Position numbers and translations under genes: made by a program. Below are positions 37,446 to 50,300 of a DNA stretch of 64,000 nucleotides, piece after piece. Source of the DNA: Gymnogyps californianus (taxonomy: Eukaryota > Chordata > Aves > Accipitriformes > Cathartidae). Each line of letters opens with the position of its first letter. Position 1 is the first letter of the stretch. A model generated the notes under the pieces. That model worked only from the letters and a program-made list of their open reading frames with translations, did not search any database and was not told the DNA's origin. The stretch spans positions 16,372,937 to 16,436,936 of the forward strand of contig NC_059475.1 in NCBI RefSeq assembly GCF_018139145.2. The letters run 5' to 3'.

Positions 37446-40132
37446 GCTGTGGAATGCCAGCAGCACTGCTTCTTAAGCATTTCCATCCAAGGCACTTGGG
37501 CAGTGTCACTGCGATCACCAAAGGAGAACCTATACAAATCAGGAGCAACTAATTCCTAAACATGCATTCGGAAGGACCTAATAAATTACTTAATAACAGC
37601 GCTTTTTTTCTTTTTTAAAGAGCCAAACATTTTTTATGTTTTCAGCCACTCATTTACAGAGAGATAGAGGTGATAAGGTTTAAGGCTCTTTCATCACCAT
37701 TTAAGAAAATAATGCTAAAATAATGCCCACTTTCAAAACTGCCAGCTGTTTTGATCAAGGCCTTACAATTGCAGTTCCAGTCTACATCAAGGGCAGCAAC
37801 CTCCCAGGTCCCTCTTTCCAAAGTGCCTTCTCATGATCGCCACCTTCACCCACCTCACAAGCTACTCCCAACTGAAGATGTTCCACCCAGGAAAAAACAA
37901 AAACAACAAAAACCAACCCATAAGCTGTTGAACAAATTTTAAATGAGCTATTTGCAACATCAAAAATTGAAACGTGGTTATTAACAACCCTTTGTTAAAG
38001 GACCATTTTTATGTTTCCACTTCTCTGCTCATCTGAAAGTTTTTATGCATTGTCAAAAATGAGCTCCGCATGAAATCAAATACAAAGCTTCAGGATAGCA
38101 AAAGGTCCCAGAGGAAACTGATGTTAAAGAAGCATAACACAACTAAGTACTAAGCTTGGTTTGTTTCTGTTGCTGTTTTTAAAATCACAGGCACTGAGAT
38201 TTTGAATTAAGGCTTACTATGGAAAAGATGACCTATCTCTTCCAATGAAAGACATCTTTAATGAATAAAACTGGAAGGATACAAAGCAAAAACTATGTGG
38301 GCAGAAGCTAATTCTTGGCAGGGCTAGAAGAAGGGGAAGAAGGTAGCCTTTTGCTATGTACATTTACAGTGGCCTTAACACTGGGAGCATGAGAAAAATA
38401 TAAATGAAATTTGTAGGGGAGAAAAAAAAACCTCATCATCTCTTATCATCAACACCCCTGCAGAAGAAACTCAATTTGAAAGGCAGACTGTTGTGATTTC
38501 CAATTAGAACAGGAATAGGCTTACCTTATTTCAAATACTGTAGAATATTAACAGTAAATGCAAAATCATTAAACCGAGGATTTGCATATTAAGGTATCTA
38601 CTGCATTTAAATCTGGGTATATTAGAAATTCTTTTCTTCTGGGAGAAGAGAACAAGTAGCTTGATTTTCCTTCTCCTCACTGAACTTCTGACCAACGTTT
38701 AGGACTGTCTGGAAGTATTTCGCCTCTAGCCTAAATAAGACAGTGTTCCTCATCACTCAAACACACATCCTAAAAGCAAAATACAAGGAAGAGAAATGTT
38801 AGCTTATAACAGAAGTCTGCCACTCCTACTCACATATTTATAGCACCAGGGTTGAGCATAAGGGTAGTAGAATTTAAAATAACGATAAGGATATTAAGGA
38901 CTCTGAAGTCAAGTAATCAGAAGTGGTAGCATACTAGGCACAAGAAAAAACGTAGTCTAACAATGCAACTATCCCACTATCTGTGAAAACAATCTACATG
39001 TTAATAAAGCATCCAAATGAAATTATGATCAAGTATTGCCGATACAGCTTAATACAGCAATTTTGAAGAGTAAGAGTTCCCATCCAAAACTGGAGTGGAA
39101 AGAGTTGTATGTTAGTTATGGGAGAAATTCCAAGTCCGTAGAGTCTGAAATTAGGAATTACATTATAAAAATTTGTCATTGGCCATACAACTTCTCAAAC
39201 AGACTGTTTCAGTTGCAAGGTCAGAAACACCAATTACAGAACATCTGAAGCACTGGGAACACCATCATCTCCATTAGTAACGAAAGTTAAATTATTTTAA
39301 GATATTCTTGGCCAACACAGTGTTATGGTAAGTGTTCTTATGACAAGTTTTTCCTGCGAACAAGGGTTTGCATCTCTGAATTCAAACTGATGCTAAGTTT
39401 CTTGAGGAAATTCTTATTTTTAATATGGATTTTTCAAGTTTTTGATTGGTGGCTTTTAAGTCACCAATATTGTATTTTTAAATTGAAAGACAACAGTTAG
39501 TAAACTGATAAGTATTTTTTGAGAGATAAAAATAAGATAAATTTTGTGAAACACGCCATTTTTTACTACAATAAGAAAAGCAAGGGAGGAATTCTCATAA
39601 TCCAGCATGCAAACACAATCTTAAACTAAAAGCCAACTTTAAACTCGGGAATTTAGCAGACAAATTTCCAAAACCAGCCATTAAAAGTACTTTTTTTTTT
39701 TTTTAAAGATGACATGAATCTGAAAATTTATTTTCAGAGGCAAGTTCTTGAAGAACCACTTGTGGCACTCTAATATATGAAACAATATTGAGAGCACTTC
39801 TCTCAGCAATCAGAAAGGTGTATCCACACATTCATTCTTACATTCACCTCTGCATTATGCAATCTGTGTCACCCCAGTCCCAACCAGCACATTTCACAGA
39901 GACTAGGCTTTTCGTAAGGGCTGGCAGCTGGGCCTCAGAACACCCAGATGCAGTGACTGAGGCATGCCATGCAGCCTCAAGCTTCAGCTCAGGAAGTATA
40001 ACCTTGCTGCAGGTTGCCAAAAGGAAAGCCAGAGAATAGGTCAGTGAGTCTTCTTATGGGCAACGTTCACCAGCTGTCAGGACTGCACAGGATGAACACA
40101 CTTTCCACCTCCATGGCAAGCCTGAAGAGGTT

Positions 40133-40136
<4 letters not shown>

Positions 40137-40167
<31 letters not shown>
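40137..40167 (+). repeat. Poly-A tract (A31)
   Basis: An uninterrupted run of 31 A. The preceding 350 bases show no recognisable retrocopied gene and no AATAAA signal at the usual distance, so I cannot say whether it is a retroposition tail or an expanded homopolymer. Confidence 0.9.
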
Positions 40168-40170
<3 letters not shown>

Positions 40171-40980
40171 CACCAAAAACCCCACATCTCCTCAAAAGAT
40201 GCAGAGTTCTGAAGAACCCCTCTACAGGTCTGCCTGCCCTATCAAGGGATCTAGTCTTTCCAGAGGGAGAGCCAAAGATTTTTTTTATTTTTTTTTTTTA
40301 AATGAGATCTGATTAAAATTTAACACAGTTAAATAACATATCTAGGATCTCAAATAGCCTACTTTTAAAAATGATGGTAAGTGGAAATCGGAAGACAAGC
40401 AGCATCTTTAAAAATTGCTTCTTTAGGTGTCTAAAACAGTGCAATGGAGTATGATTTAGGCCAGAGTTTTAAACATTTGGGCTACTACCTGCTCATTCCT
40501 ATCCAGACTGCCACAATGCACTGCACAAGTGTGATGGGGTTTGGGTGCCTTTCATTATAACAGTGCTATTTTAAAACAAAACTTCTGTTCAAAAGAAGTT
40601 CAAGCTAGTAATCGTAATCAGCAAAACACCACTCAGGAGAAGCTGTACTTAATGAGTGACACAACTGCAGGCCTCAGGAACAAGACAGGACAAGCAGCCA
40701 AAGTCCAGAAAGTGGACAAACACGACATGCAGTCTCACCTTCTCCTTTGGTTACCACATTAACTCCACATCCACGATTAAAAGCAAAACAAAACAGGAAC
40801 TAAGAGGAAAAGCCCTGACGACATAGCAACACCTTTACTTGGTATTTAAGCATAAATAGCATGTGAGGCACTATGTGATCTTGTCCACAGCCTGTGGTAA
40901 ATTGTCTTCTGGAGGTGAAGTCACTTCCCTTTGGAGTGAAAGCCAGGGAATGCTGTCATTGCTACAGTCAGCATGCGCTT

Positions 40981-41060
40981 GCTTACCCCTCTGTGTTTAT
41001 GCTCACTGCTTCAAGGCTTGTGAGCTGGAATAGCTTACAGCACTATATAAATGCAGAATT
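40981..41060 (+). repeat. Possible MIR 3' half
   Basis: 'cttacccctctgtgttta' followed by 'tagcttacagcactatataa' and 'atgcag' resembles the MIR segment 'ttaacctctctgtgcctc' and the tail 'gtaaagcgctatataaatg'. Only the 3' landmarks are visible; the core cannot be traced upstream. Confidence 0.4.
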
Positions 41061-44000
41061 GGATAGGTTAGAAAAATCTGTTTAATGCAATATGTGAAAG
41101 CAGGGCAGAACGTGAACCATGAGATGTTTAATCAATTCCCAGAGCAGCTGATTCTGAAAAGCAGCAGTGACACAGAGCATTGCCCATTTCAGTAATCAGC
41201 ACTGGGAAATTCACAGGATTTATCTGTAATGACCATAGCTGGGAAGGGAGTTCTTTTTTATTTTGATTACTCTGCTGAATTATCACAGTGGAACTGCTCT
41301 CAGGTTTAAACATAAAACTAACACTGCTAGCGTCCATGATTTTTTATATATTCATTTCCCTAAACTGTCTATGCCACTACAGTAACTGAAAGTGTCTCAG
41401 TCTGAGGCATTTATTCTCCTGTCTTTGAAATGCTATTAATGTTATCATTCATGTATTACAGAGTCTGGAAATTATGGCACTGAGGATGACTTTTTTTGAG
41501 TATCCAAGTTGCTTACAAACCAAAGCCTTGTTTTCAAAAGCATTTTTTCAACAGCATTCTATATGCATCTCAAAATAAAATACAGACTCTTCAGTGGTCT
41601 GAGCGCTCCACACAACTGATTTGCCTACAGTCACAATAAGAAAGAGTTACTGGCAGAAGAGTCATCTGCCCTGTCTTCATGCTGTACCAATGTGGATGTA
41701 TTACTTTTGCATAACAATTCAAGCCAAGATTAATGAAAGTAGATGGAAGATATATGATCATGCCAGCTGCATTGCTCTGCTTTTCTTAGCACAGAATGGC
41801 TCTAAGTGTCCCGACTCCCTCTTTCATCATGTCTCAGAGATCGAAAGCTTAAGACAGACAGGGTAGCAATTCATAAGCTACCTTCTTTCTCCTCCATTTT
41901 TTGATTTTAACCTAATCAATGGCAATCCTTCCATTTAAGTCAACAAGTGTTTGGATTTACCCCCTTCACCAACGCAGTGGAAGCTTCAGTGGAAGCTGAG
42001 AACATAAGAACGTTGCAGGCTTTGGCACCTAAAGTCTGAAGGCCTCTGAACCCAATCCTCTTCCTTTTTCTGTATTAATGGATTAACACTTCAAAAGATT
42101 CCTGAAAAACATTCCCTTTTAGTATGGACCTTTCCCAATTGAAAAACAGACAACCACCTTTCTGGCTTTCCTTCCTACTCTTAGGTCTCAAATCTCAAGT
42201 AAATCTCAAGAATAAAACAAAATGAAAGGTATTCCTTCCCACATAAACCAAATACAATCAAAACAATTACGCCTAAGGATAAAATACACATTTGTTTTTT
42301 CTATTAAATTAATGTCCCCTGCTTTAGATCTCCTCTTATGGTCAGGACATAGATGAACATACAGTATACCAAAAGACTTATAAAAGGGACTATTCTGAGC
42401 CACACTAATTAAGCTCCACAGAGATAAAGGCAGGCAGCAGAGGAAACAGAAGAACTTTAAAATTATCTTTTTTGGTTCCTTTCACCATTCGCTCTTACAC
42501 TTGAGCAAAAGTTCTTATAACTGCTCTTTTGGGATTTTTTTCCTCCCTTTCTTCTGTGTTTATCATTCAATCTATGTAGTTTCCACTTTTTGGGTAATTT
42601 TGGCAGGTCCCACTGGTTGTTTAGAGATGCTTTGGTTTTTATTGCTCCTTTTCTGTTTGTACTGTAGTTTTATTCTGAATGTCACCTCCAGCAAGACTAG
42701 ATTTGCAAGTGAAGCAAGGTACGCTTGGAAAAGCCTTTTTAAATGACCACACCAAGGTCTACAGAGCAGCATACTACATGCCTTTTTCTCTCCTACGTCT
42801 GAAAAGCATATGGAAGACTCCTTAGCAACATTTAACACTGTCTCACATGAAACAGCAAGCATGTCTCTAGCAGTCTATCTTACAGGACAGGATGGTTTTG
42901 ACCTCTGAAGGTGAAAGAATGTTTTTGTGGACATTTTTGTGCAGAGAAGGAAAAAGTAAAATGGGCACTGCTAAAATCACCCAGCAAAACAAGTGTGTAT
43001 ACTGGGGGAGAGAAGGGAGAATAAAAGCAGCAGCATCTTTAGCTCCCAGACATGCCCACTATCCTAACCACATCCTCAGCCAATCTCCTCTTCTATGTTT
43101 TGTAAGACAGTGCCATGCTGTGGACACTCTGCTCCGTTGCTACCGCACTCTGCAGTCTCTGCAGGTACAGTAGGCCTGTTTCCTGACCCACTTTCCGCAC
43201 CAATCTCTATTTAGCTCTACGCTAGTGATGCTCCTGGCATGACAATCAGATACTGCAGCCTGCAGTGCAGTTCGTTACAACACATTCGCAAGCTCCTAGT
43301 AAATTCAGTGGAAAAGTACTGTATCAACGACGCCTAATTAAGTTTATGAAAATGACTTCAGTTTAAGTCAAGCGCAACAACAGCAAAAAAGCGTTCAAGA
43401 GATTTAAAAGATGCCTTTTTATTTTAAATCTACTAAATCTGCTAGGCATAAAGTAAATCCAAAAGATCTTTTCTACTCAAGGGCTGCGAAAGGAAAAAGT
43501 ATTAGAGCTAGTACTTTTTCCCTGGATTACCTAATCAATCTTATAACTTGTGCCACTTAAAACCTGCCACAATTCCTCCTGCTGTCATTTATTTCTCACT
43601 AGAGAAGGGCTCCACACCTTAATGTCCAGTGAAACTGTAAACTTAATCTCACTACGTCTATTAAAATTATCTTCTTACATGCACTAGGAACAAATTCCTC
43701 CCTCAAACACAGCCACCTGCAATTAACTTCAGATTTTACTTGCACATACATGTGTGAGCGTAAAATTTGTTTGGGGACATTCACCATTATACCAGACAGC
43801 TAGGAATGTTCTGGCTCCAAAGTTAAGATCTAATACGTGGATATCTCTGAGATCAAGTAATTGGAGGTTGATCATATTCCATTTATCTGCAAAAAGACCA
43901 GCCATCTCTCTTCCTTTATAGGGAAATACTGTAACAAATGGCCATAGTCTAGGTCTCAGTTAAAAAATCCAATTGCCAAGCCCATAGGTATATGGTAGTA

Positions 44001-47000
44001 ATTCACCACACTACGAATCTATATTTCCTTCCTGGGTACTTAACTGTAGAGTTCTGCAGTGAATATAGCCAATGCAGGCACACCATATGCACGTGAAGTG
44101 TGTTGCTAATATTTTGCATGTAGAAGGCAATGAGATATGAAATATGTAAGGGTCTTACCAACTCTCTCTTTAGCAAGACACTGTTTCTATTCAGTGGAAT
44201 ATTTTTGTACTTGCAAAACTCAGGTCCTTATCAAAAACAAGTTTTGAGAGTTATTCAGAATCATTATACCAAAACATTTTAAATTACTCATCTTAAGATT
44301 AGAAACACTGAATCTGAAACACTCTAAGAACAGCACAAACTTATGTTTAGCATTGACGATAAATAAAAGAAAAGCAGCAGCAGAAAATTAAGTATGGCAA
44401 CATCAAATGGTTCATAAGAGACAGACACTTTGGAGCAACGAATGCCTTACAGGTGTTGATCATTTATAGAAGATATTACATAAGGGAGGGAGCATGAGGA
44501 ACAATTATTCACAAAGCAGTCCCAGTGTACACTATGGACAACCACAAATTCGATCCTTTGCAGGAGTTTATTCATGTGCAATACGGCCAGTTTTGCTGGG
44601 GAGCAAGAACTATCACTAAAAAAAAATTCTTGTAGCTTGGCACATGCCGCACAAACTGACAGGTTTTTGCACTATCATAATCACACTAATTTACTGAATC
44701 AACTAAAGATTCCAAAAACGGACCCCAAAGTGCTTATGTAAAATCTCTGCAACAAGTAGGCTGATTATCCATTAAGTGGGGTGATACCAGCCAACAGCAA
44801 GAGAAAACAAAATTAAACATCCATCAGAATGTGCAATTCATCCAAATTTCATACCACAGGCACCTATAAATATATGAGTCATTATTATAATGTACAAGGT
44901 AATTATATTTCATCACTCATTACCTTGACCCAAGGCGGACCTCTCATCTTCAGATGGAAGAGACAATCCAGACTTGCATTTTTATGACTAAGAAACCCTG
45001 CAAGAAGCATAGCCTACATAAAGCAGCACCCTTAGACTAGCAGCTGTGTAGACACAAAAGAACCTTGACATCGTAAATCTATTGTAGACTTTACCTTTCA
45101 CCCGCCAGTGGCCTACACCACCACCACCAATAAGTAGCCTACCTCTCAGGCTAGAAACCTCAACCTTGGGCTAGATAACATACTCTTCACTCACACCAAG
45201 TATTTCACATTTAAACCCGAGACAAGCAGACAGAATTCAAACAGGCCTCTTCAGGAAGGCCACAGTTAGGACAGTTGTTAGTGACAGATCTACCATAAAA
45301 CTCACAGACACCTGGAAAACAAAGAAGGTCTTCAGAGGTACGTAGCTTCTATGTTGCTACCTATGGACAAGCCTCAACAACAAAACTAAGAGATTATTTT
45401 GCTGCCTTGTTATTTTTTAAAGAGATAATAGAATCACCCTCAGGGCAGACCCAGGGCAAAGAGTCTGGCAAAACAGAGATCCTCTTGACAGTTTTTCCCT
45501 AGGATTAAATTTTATGTCTCATTTGATTTTAGCTTACTGAGCCATGGACCACAAAACTAAACCTAGACCTTCACAAGTCACTTCTCTAACGTCATGTCTA
45601 CTCATGTAGAGAATACATAGTGAGGCCTGGGAGTTTAGGAAGAGCAAATGAATTACTATACTGGATCAGCCCACTCCAGTCACAGGTGTTTCACAGGCAC
45701 ATAACAGAAACCCTCACTAGACAGTTACAGAATAACCTACAAAGTCTATTTTTAGGGTCCATAAAAGTTTATATCCTTTCAAGAGACTATAGACATTTTT
45801 GTTTGCTTTTTCTATGTGAACTTGGAAATTCTCAATATTAGCATCCAAACATTCATTGAGCCCTGCTATGATGTATTTCCTTCTCAAAAGCATTTGTTAT
45901 TGTTGGGTTTGGTTTTGGTTTTTAATCGAACAAAAGCTCTCTAGGAATCCAAGGCTCTAATCTGAACTGTTACTGCTTGAACATCTGTTAAAAAAATTCT
46001 GGCTGTAAAAGTAGAACAGATCCTGGTTTACATGGAAAACTACATAACTAATAGATACCTGGCAAATTGAGAAAGCACTTTAGGGGATATAATCTAAGAT
46101 GCAATCATTAAATTGCTTCTTAGTCCCAGAGTATGCAGTCAGAGAAAAACCACAAAAAGAAATATTGGTTTCAATGGTTACTTTCAATGTTCCTGTGTTT
46201 AGTAGGCTGACTGTTGGTTGATTTGCAAATCCACACATGCCCATGGGAGTGGGATCTCAGATCATTTAGCATCATGGCAGATTTCCAGTTCTTGGCAGGA
46301 GGGTTGTTTTTCTCCATGAATCAGCAACTGTCCATCACACTACAATCTGTGAAGTAAAAACCCACCTCATCAGCATAAACTATATGCATGTATATGTGTA
46401 TACATCAGAGAGGACTTTTTGGTCTCTCTGTATATAGTCCACATGCAAGGATTGCCATTTGCACAGACAAGCACGTACATACTCCTTAAAGCCGACCACA
46501 CAACAAAGTGACTTCTCTCACCTTCTGCAGTCATACAATGCTTTGATAATGCAGCACATTATTTGCATTGTAAGATTTTAAATGTTATAGTAAAGAACAA
46601 AAACATCAACCCATCCTATTTACTGCTTTCTCCCCATCAACGGGCAACTCCAGGTACTGACCCCACTGTGGTCAACGGCAGAACAACTGACTGTTTGCCT
46701 GCTGCTGAAAAACAAGCTACATTTGCATTTTCAGATAATGCTTACCAGCAAATGCATTCTAAACACCCATCAGCAAGGAAAACAAGAAGCAAATAAGTTA
46801 CATTTGAAACATCTTCCTGAAACACACTCCAGAATTTTAACAGCTCTCTATAATACAGGTAATACTTCTAAACGTGATAGCAAATGAGATGAAACCTACC
46901 CTAGTAAAATGAACTTATTCTCAGAAATACTCTGACAAACAAATCATGCACTTTGGAAATATATTACAGAAAAGCATGTACTAATAATTCCTCATTTTAT

Positions 47001-47111
47001 TCTTTCGGTGTCTGTCTGTCTCTGATACACAAGAGATTGCAGTATTCTTACTGTATGGCATCACTGTGCTAATATTAAATAACAGATTTGTTGGCTCAAA
47101 AATGCCACTTT

Positions 47112-47396
47112 TTAAAGGAGGCAGGGGGACAACTACTATGATCAGAAATTCACTGTTAAAAATTCAGGAATCAGCCTTTTTGGTGTGTGGGGGTTTGGGT
47201 TTGTTTTTTTTTTTTTTTTTAAATGATTCACAATGTTAAAGGAGGCAGGGGGACAACTACTATGATCAGAAATTCACTGTTAAAAATTCAGGAATCAGCC
47301 TTTTTGGTGTGTGTTTTTTGTTTGGGTTTGGGTTTTTGGTGTTTGGGGTTTTTTTGTTGTTGTGTTTTTTTTTTTTTTTTTAAATGATTCACAATG
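47112..47396. repeat. Two-copy tandem duplication with diverged T/G-rich middle
   Basis: Unit 1 (47112-47235, 124 bp) and unit 2 (47236-47396, 161 bp) share an identical first 78 bases, from 'ttaaaggaggcaggggg' to 'tttttggtgtgtg', and an identical last part 'taaatgattcacaatg'. They differ only in the T/G-rich middle, where unit 2 carries about 37 extra bases with 'gtttgggtttgggttttt' units. The lack of substitutions outside the simple tract means a recent duplication, or an assembly artefact caused by the homopolymers. Confidence 0.95.
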
Positions 47397-50300
47397 GAAA
47401 CTGCTAGCAAAATTATAACCTGATCTACTGGATGAAGTAGTTCAGAATGCCTGGCTCGTCATTGTTTCCTCTATTTGAATTATATGTCCAGGGCACTGCA
47501 AAATTTACCCAAACCATATCTCTTTTCCAGAACCTAATCATAAAACCTACACCTCATGGATATCGATTCACAATTTGAGGCTACACATAAATTCACTCAG
47601 TAAACTGGTTTTGTTTCTTGCAGCATTAATTTGCACATGGACCAAATATCAGTGAACACAGAACAGCCAAGTTATCAAACTGCAGCAATACTGTTGAAAG
47701 GGAAGCATTTTTTTTTAAATGCAAAAATGTATTTTATTATTATTCGTTGCATAAGGGTGATCTATGTTTACACAGCTCAGAGCTGGATTTAAAACCAATT
47801 TTAACAGCCAACTGTTTCAACTTGCATGTAAACAAACATACTGCATTTCTTCATTAGCTGGAATTTGCTGCAGTCTGTCAGCCATCTGTACTGTCTTGCA
47901 TTCTGTTCTCTATTCAGAGCACCACTATCAAATGTTGGTGATACAGTATTGCTCTCTTTGGAGACATCATGACTACACTATAAATAGTTTAGAGACATAA
48001 AACACCATTTCTAACAGTTGTCTTAATATCTGCTTTCTCAGAATGCATTGGGTTGTTCTGTTTCTCATCGAATTTTAGTTCTCTGTAGCTTTTTGTGGAT
48101 ACGAGAAGAGATTTTATTTTGGCGCTCTCAGAGGTGCAGAGCAAAAACTGCAGCCCAAGCATAACTTTATTCAACTTCTGCACCCTCCAAATCCTGGATG
48201 CAGAGGCCAAACCCCAGAGCATAACCCTGCAAATATCTGCACTGCAGTCACAGGGGTGACTGCATAGTGCAGAATAGCCGGGCTGTTGTCAAACCAACTA
48301 GTTTGGCTGCTAGCTGCAGTCACAGAACAGGCCTGCACAGAGAGGTGCAGACTGACCCACACTCCCCTGCCCACACACAGAGATCACACCCCAGCCAAAC
48401 CTAGCGTGGAAACTTGCACTACGTTAGTGCAGCTCTGTACTGGAACTCAGGAGCCCTCGGAGCCTTGCAGAGCCCTGGCTCACCTCCAGCTAGCTCAAAC
48501 GTCAGCACATCCCTCGTTCTGGCAGTATGGACCTCAGCAGAAACTGGTTTGTGCTGCTTCTCCCCATCCTTTTCCTAGGATCACAGCGCACGTAGACATA
48601 CCCCAGAGCAGCCGTACAGTCCCCTGAGCTTTGCATGCCAGAGGCCTTCCCAATGGCAGCACTGACCTCTGTACCCCAGACCCTGGGGCTGTCAGGGGTC
48701 CCCCAGAAGCCAGTGCTTGCACTGCATGAGTCCCCTTCAGCCTGCAGTCAGACCCAGGGCTTTTTGGGCTGCTCTAGACTGCTCCAGCTCTCTCAAACAA
48801 GTCAAATGGGACTGCAGCACAGCTGAGGATGTCACCCAGACAGTTCAGCTACTGGTTTGAGCAGTGTTCACTAGTTTCAAACTTCAGAGGACAGGTGATA
48901 GTATCTTCAGAAGAGCACAGCTCAAAAATCCAAGTCCCTAATAAGGGCTTTTGTAGCTTGCTGAGTCATCCTCTCTTTTAGGAAGTGAGGAGAACTGGCA
49001 GTGAGACAGGAAAGCTCACACACACCTTAAACTCCAATTTTCTTTCTTCTAGGGACAGTAGAGCATTAGAACGTTACTTGTATAACCAATACCACTTGAC
49101 AAGTGATGCAACACAAACCACAAAAAGTTACTTGATATCCATGTCAGTTTTACAAACCAAAAGCTGCCTATTCAAATATGCCTTTTTAGTTCACCCAGTG
49201 GATGAATTTATAACTTTTCAGGAAGGACTTGATGCTCTGCCTTCAAGTTGACTCCCAGACTTACATCACACTTCTGATTTCAGAACTGCAGTGCTATAAA
49301 CCCGCCTTTCTATAACAGAACAAATTTGCTGCCCTCCAGGAACAGACTCATAGCATATTTGTGCAACACAACAGAGCTATCCCTGATCAGGGGTGTCAGA
49401 ATTCTGAATGCTGACTTTGGGTGTAAAATCACTTACCGAGAAGTGAAGGTGCCTTATTCTTAGAGCTTCATTTCAGTTTCATTTCTCAGTTTCTGGTTAA
49501 GGACAGTGTGGTGAAACCCTGTCTAATTTTATTACCCTGTCAGCCATGTACAAAGGTGAGCAGGACTCACTGACAATCAAACCATAAGAGTGAAAGTTTG
49601 CCATCCAGTACTCCCTGACAAAAACAGATACTTAGCATGCAACTCAGCAGAAAAGTTCTGCAGGTTTCTAAAGACATCCCTCTGGAGAAGTTTCAGGGGT
49701 TTTTTATAGCCATAGCATCTAATAAAGCTGCCACTGGAAAACTTTTTCTTTTCCCATCTTGTGGCTCCTTTTCTGGAACAGCATCAACAAAAATGCCTAC
49801 ACCCTTGTGTCCAGATCATTTTCAGCAGAATTTTGTGTGCATTAAACAAGCCAAGCTGCAGGCATGAAAGCAAGCTGCCAGAGAGGCTCCCAGCCACAGC
49901 ATGCTACAGAGCTGCGGTACTACTGTTACAACATGAGGAAAACTAACTCAGACATGCAAGCATTTAGGGGAATAGGATACAAAACAGTTCTTTCCAACAA
50001 TTTTTTTTCCCCTTCTATATCTAGACTTATCAGGCAGTAGGTTCAAAAAGGGGCCGAGGGGATAAGAGAATACAGGTCTGTTCAGTTCTGTGACTGAAAG
50101 AATGAAAAAATGCAATACTATTGTCAAAATTTTCCAATTCTATTTTGGCACATCATATCTCAAAACCAGCGTGATCTAAAAATTTCAAGCATGTTTAACT
50201 CAAAAGCCCTTGACAACATCTAATGCACAGGCTATTTAGCATAAATCGAGGTGCTTATTTTTGGACTTCACCTTGGAACAGGAAAGAATGACTGTGTTGT

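Larger units (their letters stand above)
31885..47111. other. Non-coding DNA, inferred intron (central part)
   Basis: About 15 kb of mostly unique AT-rich sequence. MIR-like relics lie at 37346-37445 and 40981-41060, an ATT-rich microsatellite at 34740-34773 and a 31-base A run at 40137-40167. Short open frames (131 codons or fewer) lack family similarity. Splice-like signals at 37064-37188 and 44925-44998 on the minus strand enclose open frames, but neither has enough support to be called an exon. Confidence 0.6.

Noticed and set aside
39780..40136. Possible processed retrocopy upstream of the A31 tract
   Set aside because: No recognisable gene sequence, no polyadenylation signal and no flanking duplication could be seen.
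44925..44998. Minus-strand block between cttcttgcag and gtaatg with an open frame ending GPPWVK
   Set aside because: The donor is weak and the peptide fits no RCC1 segment. One such pair is expected by chance.
45640..45700. 'actatactggatcagccca' resembling a motif seen in old sauropsid interspersed repeats
   Set aside because: Only about 20 bases match my memory of the motif, and the following sequence does not continue the similarity.
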